Both the position numbers and the translations under genes were made by a program. Shown piece after piece: positions 62,431 through 64,000 of a DNA stretch of 64,000 nt. Location of the stretch: assembly GCA_963814055.1 (NCBI GenBank), contig CAWFBJ010000014.1, forward strand, positions 248,001 through 312,000. Reading direction: 5' to 3'. Within the stretch, counting starts at the first letter, position 1, and every line of letters starts with the position of its first letter. The DNA is from AWTP1-13 sp963814055. Its GTDB lineage: Bacteria; Pseudomonadota; Alphaproteobacteria; Rhizobiales; Hyphomicrobiaceae. The notes below the pieces were generated by a model, which worked only from the letters and a program-made list of their open reading frames with translations, was not told where the DNA came from and did not search any database.

Positions 62431-64000
62431 CTAGCGCCGCACTACCCTGCCTAGAATGACGCCCCCGAGTAACCAGATCGTAAAGAAAATAGAATCACCA
62501 AACCGCGCATAGGGTGGCGGCTGCAACGCTGTGGGCAGTGGCACATCTATCACCCCACGGACGTCAAGGTCGATGCGGCCCAGTGGGCGGCCGTATCCAT
62601 CGAAGGCTGCAGAAACCCCATTATTGGCCGCGCGGATGATGGGAACACCCTCTTCGACGGCGCGAACGCGGGCTTGATGAAGGTGCTGGCGCGGGCCGGT
62701 CGTGTTGCCAAACCATCCATCGTTTGTGACATTAACCATTACTCCAGGTCGTTCTGCCCCCTGAACAAGGGCACCCGGAAAGATCGCTTCGTAGCAAATG
62801 AGCGGCAGGGCTGGGGGAAGGCCGGGTATATCAAGCAATGGCCGAGGCGAGACGCCAAAATCGAAGGTGCCGATGGCTTGGCTGAGTTGGCGCAGGCCGA
62901 TGGCTTCGAGCACCCTTCGCAACGGCAAAAACTCGCCGAACGGGACAAGGTGGATCTTGTCGTAGCGGGTCAGCAGCACACCGCCACGCCCGAAGACCAA
63001 AAGACTATTGAAGAAGATGCGCAACCGCGGCGACGCCGGCGGCGCCTGCTCGGCGCGCAGCGCTCCTGCAATAAGGACTGTTCCCTCCGGCAGCAGTGCG
63101 CCGATGGCCGCCAGCGCTTCCGGCGCATCGAGTGGCAGGAACGGCATGGCGGCTTCGGGCCACACCACGTGCGTGATGCCGTTAAGATTGTCGATCGTGC
63201 CGGCCGCATCCCGGCGTGACAGATCGATGTGATCGAAGAAAATTCGCTCCTGGTTTTCGGGCCGCCACTTGTCGCGCTGCAGAATGCTCGGCTGCACGAT
63301 CCTGATTTTCACTCCGGGCACCACAGCCGAGGTGCCAAGTGCGAGCCGGATATGGCCTGCCGCGCTGGCGATGAGCAACGGCAACACGGCGACGGCAAGC
63401 GCCGCACGCCGGGACCCGCGGCCCTGCGCCTCGCTCCACAGGACAGGCGGGAGCGCGAACACGAGCACCGCAATCAGCGTCAGCCCGTAAATGCCGAAGA
63501 CGGCCACACTTTGCATGAGCGATACGGGATAAGTGAGGGCGTAGCCCAATACGTTCCAAGGAAAGCCCGAGAGCATGTGGCCGCGCAGCCACTCCATCGC
63601 CGATAGCGATAACGCGAGCGTCACCACACGGTAGATGCCGGTGCGCCAGAATGATGCCGCCAGTGCCGTTGCCGCCGCATGGAACAGTGCCAGACCCGCG
63701 GGCATCAGCAGGACGGCAAAGGGCATCAGGACGGCAAAGACCTCAGCGTCGACGAGAAAGGCCTCGCCGATCCAAAACAGGCCGGCGAGGAAATAACCGA
63801 AGCCGAACCACCAGCCGATCTCGGCGGCCGCGGCTGCAGGCCGCCGATGCCAGCGCTCACCGTGGTTACGCGTGCCGCGTTCGAATGCTCCGTCGGTCAA
63901 CCACACCAGTGCTGGTAGCGTGAGCCACAGGATGGGCCAGACGAAGAACGGAGCCAGTGCAAGCACCGATGCGGCACCGGCGACGACCGCGGCAGCGCGG
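62431..64000 (-). CDS. lnt: apolipoprotein N-acyltransferase (5' end outside the window)
   Basis: Inner-membrane enzyme adding the third acyl chain to lipoproteins. The fragment runs from the right edge to the stop at 62431 (about 522 codons). N-terminal half has several membrane helices; the nitrilase-like periplasmic domain carries Glu in HVVWPEAAMPF, Lys in YDKIHLVPFGEFLP and Cys in LICYEAIFPG, the catalytic triad; TNDGWFGNTTGPRQH is also typical. The coding frame is open to the last base, so the start lies beyond the window. Confidence 0.95.
   Translation of the reverse strand, partial: RAAAVVAGAASVLALAPFFVWPILWLTLPALVWLTDGAFERGTRNHGERWHRRPAAAAAEIGWWFGFGYFLAGLFWIGEAFLVDAEVFAVLMPFAVLLMPAGLALFHAAATALAASFWRTGIYRVVTLALSLSAMEWLRGHMLSGFPWNVLGYALTYPVSLMQSVAVFGIYGLTLIAVLVFALPPVLWSEAQGRGSRRAALAVAVLPLLIASAAGHIRLALGTSAVVPGVKIRIVQPSILQRDKWRPENQERIFFDHIDLSRRDAAGTIDNLNGITHVVWPEAAMPFLPLDAPEALAAIGALLPEGTVLIAGALRAEQAPPASPRLRIFFNSLLVFGRGGVLLTRYDKIHLVPFGEFLPLRRVLEAIGLRQLSQAIGTFDFGVSPRPLLDIPGLPPALPLICYEAIFPGALVQGAERPGVMVNVTNDGWFGNTTGPRQHLHQARVRAVEEGVPIIRAANNGVSAAFDGYGRPLGRIDLDVRGVIDVPLPTALQPPPYARFGDSIFFTIWLLGGVILGRVVRR

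Overview
The window is high-GC, gene-dense chromosome from an alphaproteobacterium, most likely order Hyphomicrobiales (Rhizobiales). The evidence is gene order: lnt / XRE regulator / metK / trmB / rimP-nusA-ylxR-infB-rbfA-truB-rpsO-pnp, the irr / fabA-fabB-fabI block, ffs-dnaX-ybaB-recR, ubiB-coaBC-dut, and a candidate EcfG-type general-stress promoter in front of a NepR-like gene. I see no prophage, insertion sequence, CRISPR array or conjugation genes. The species cannot be named from this sequence alone.

Layout. 0-8.6 kb: end of a TAXI-type TRAP transporter protein, a PaaI-like thioesterase, a minus-strand set of GMC oxidoreductase, hydroxynitrile-lyase-type cupin and alpha/beta hydrolase, a membrane-anchored thermonuclease-like protein, an OpgC acyltransferase overlapping an SGNH hydrolase, and nudC. 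8.6-12.4 kb: SRP RNA, dnaX, ybaB, recR and an orphan Rieske protein with an unusual cluster-binding loop. 12.4-25 kb: a HipA-like kinase, SDR, YjbR-like protein, tRNA-Lys beside a tRNA remnant, slipin, Rieske oxygenase, GST, FkbM methyltransferase, MBL hydrolase, a TetR-controlled pair of membrane proteins, an SMP-30 lactonase and ubiB. 25-34.8 kb: an HTH-CoaBC fusion, dut, exported proteins, moeB, HAD phosphatase, an acyl-CoA dehydrogenase split by an amber codon, LysR and a protein of unknown function. 34.8-49.5 kb: lactate/glycolate permease with a 2-hydroxyacid dehydrogenase, SH3 protein, irr, fabA-fabB-fabI, murI, csoR/copA with twin palindromic operators, adh-panE-fba, and two small genes of likely stress control. 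49.5-64 kb: the transcription/translation supercluster, read leftward from lnt to pnp.

Sequence quality matters for reading this window. Seven genes (SGNH hydrolase, dnaX, dut, lldP, pnp, truB, rbfA), four of which are normally essential or near-essential, carry together eleven frame breaks. Every break goes in the same direction (one extra base), and several lie in short runs of G or C. This looks like uncorrected insertion errors, so I annotate these loci as single genes with their full span.

Most interesting points: a Rieske protein lacking both hydrogen-bonding residues that raise its redox potential; a DNA-binding domain fused to CoaBC behind a nested palindrome; a three-site TTGAC-N3-GTCAA operator between tetR and a membrane-protein pair; a promoter followed by a terminator hairpin in the rimP-nusA leader; a hairpin in front of metK; and a tRNA-Thr-like gene lacking its anticodon loop.
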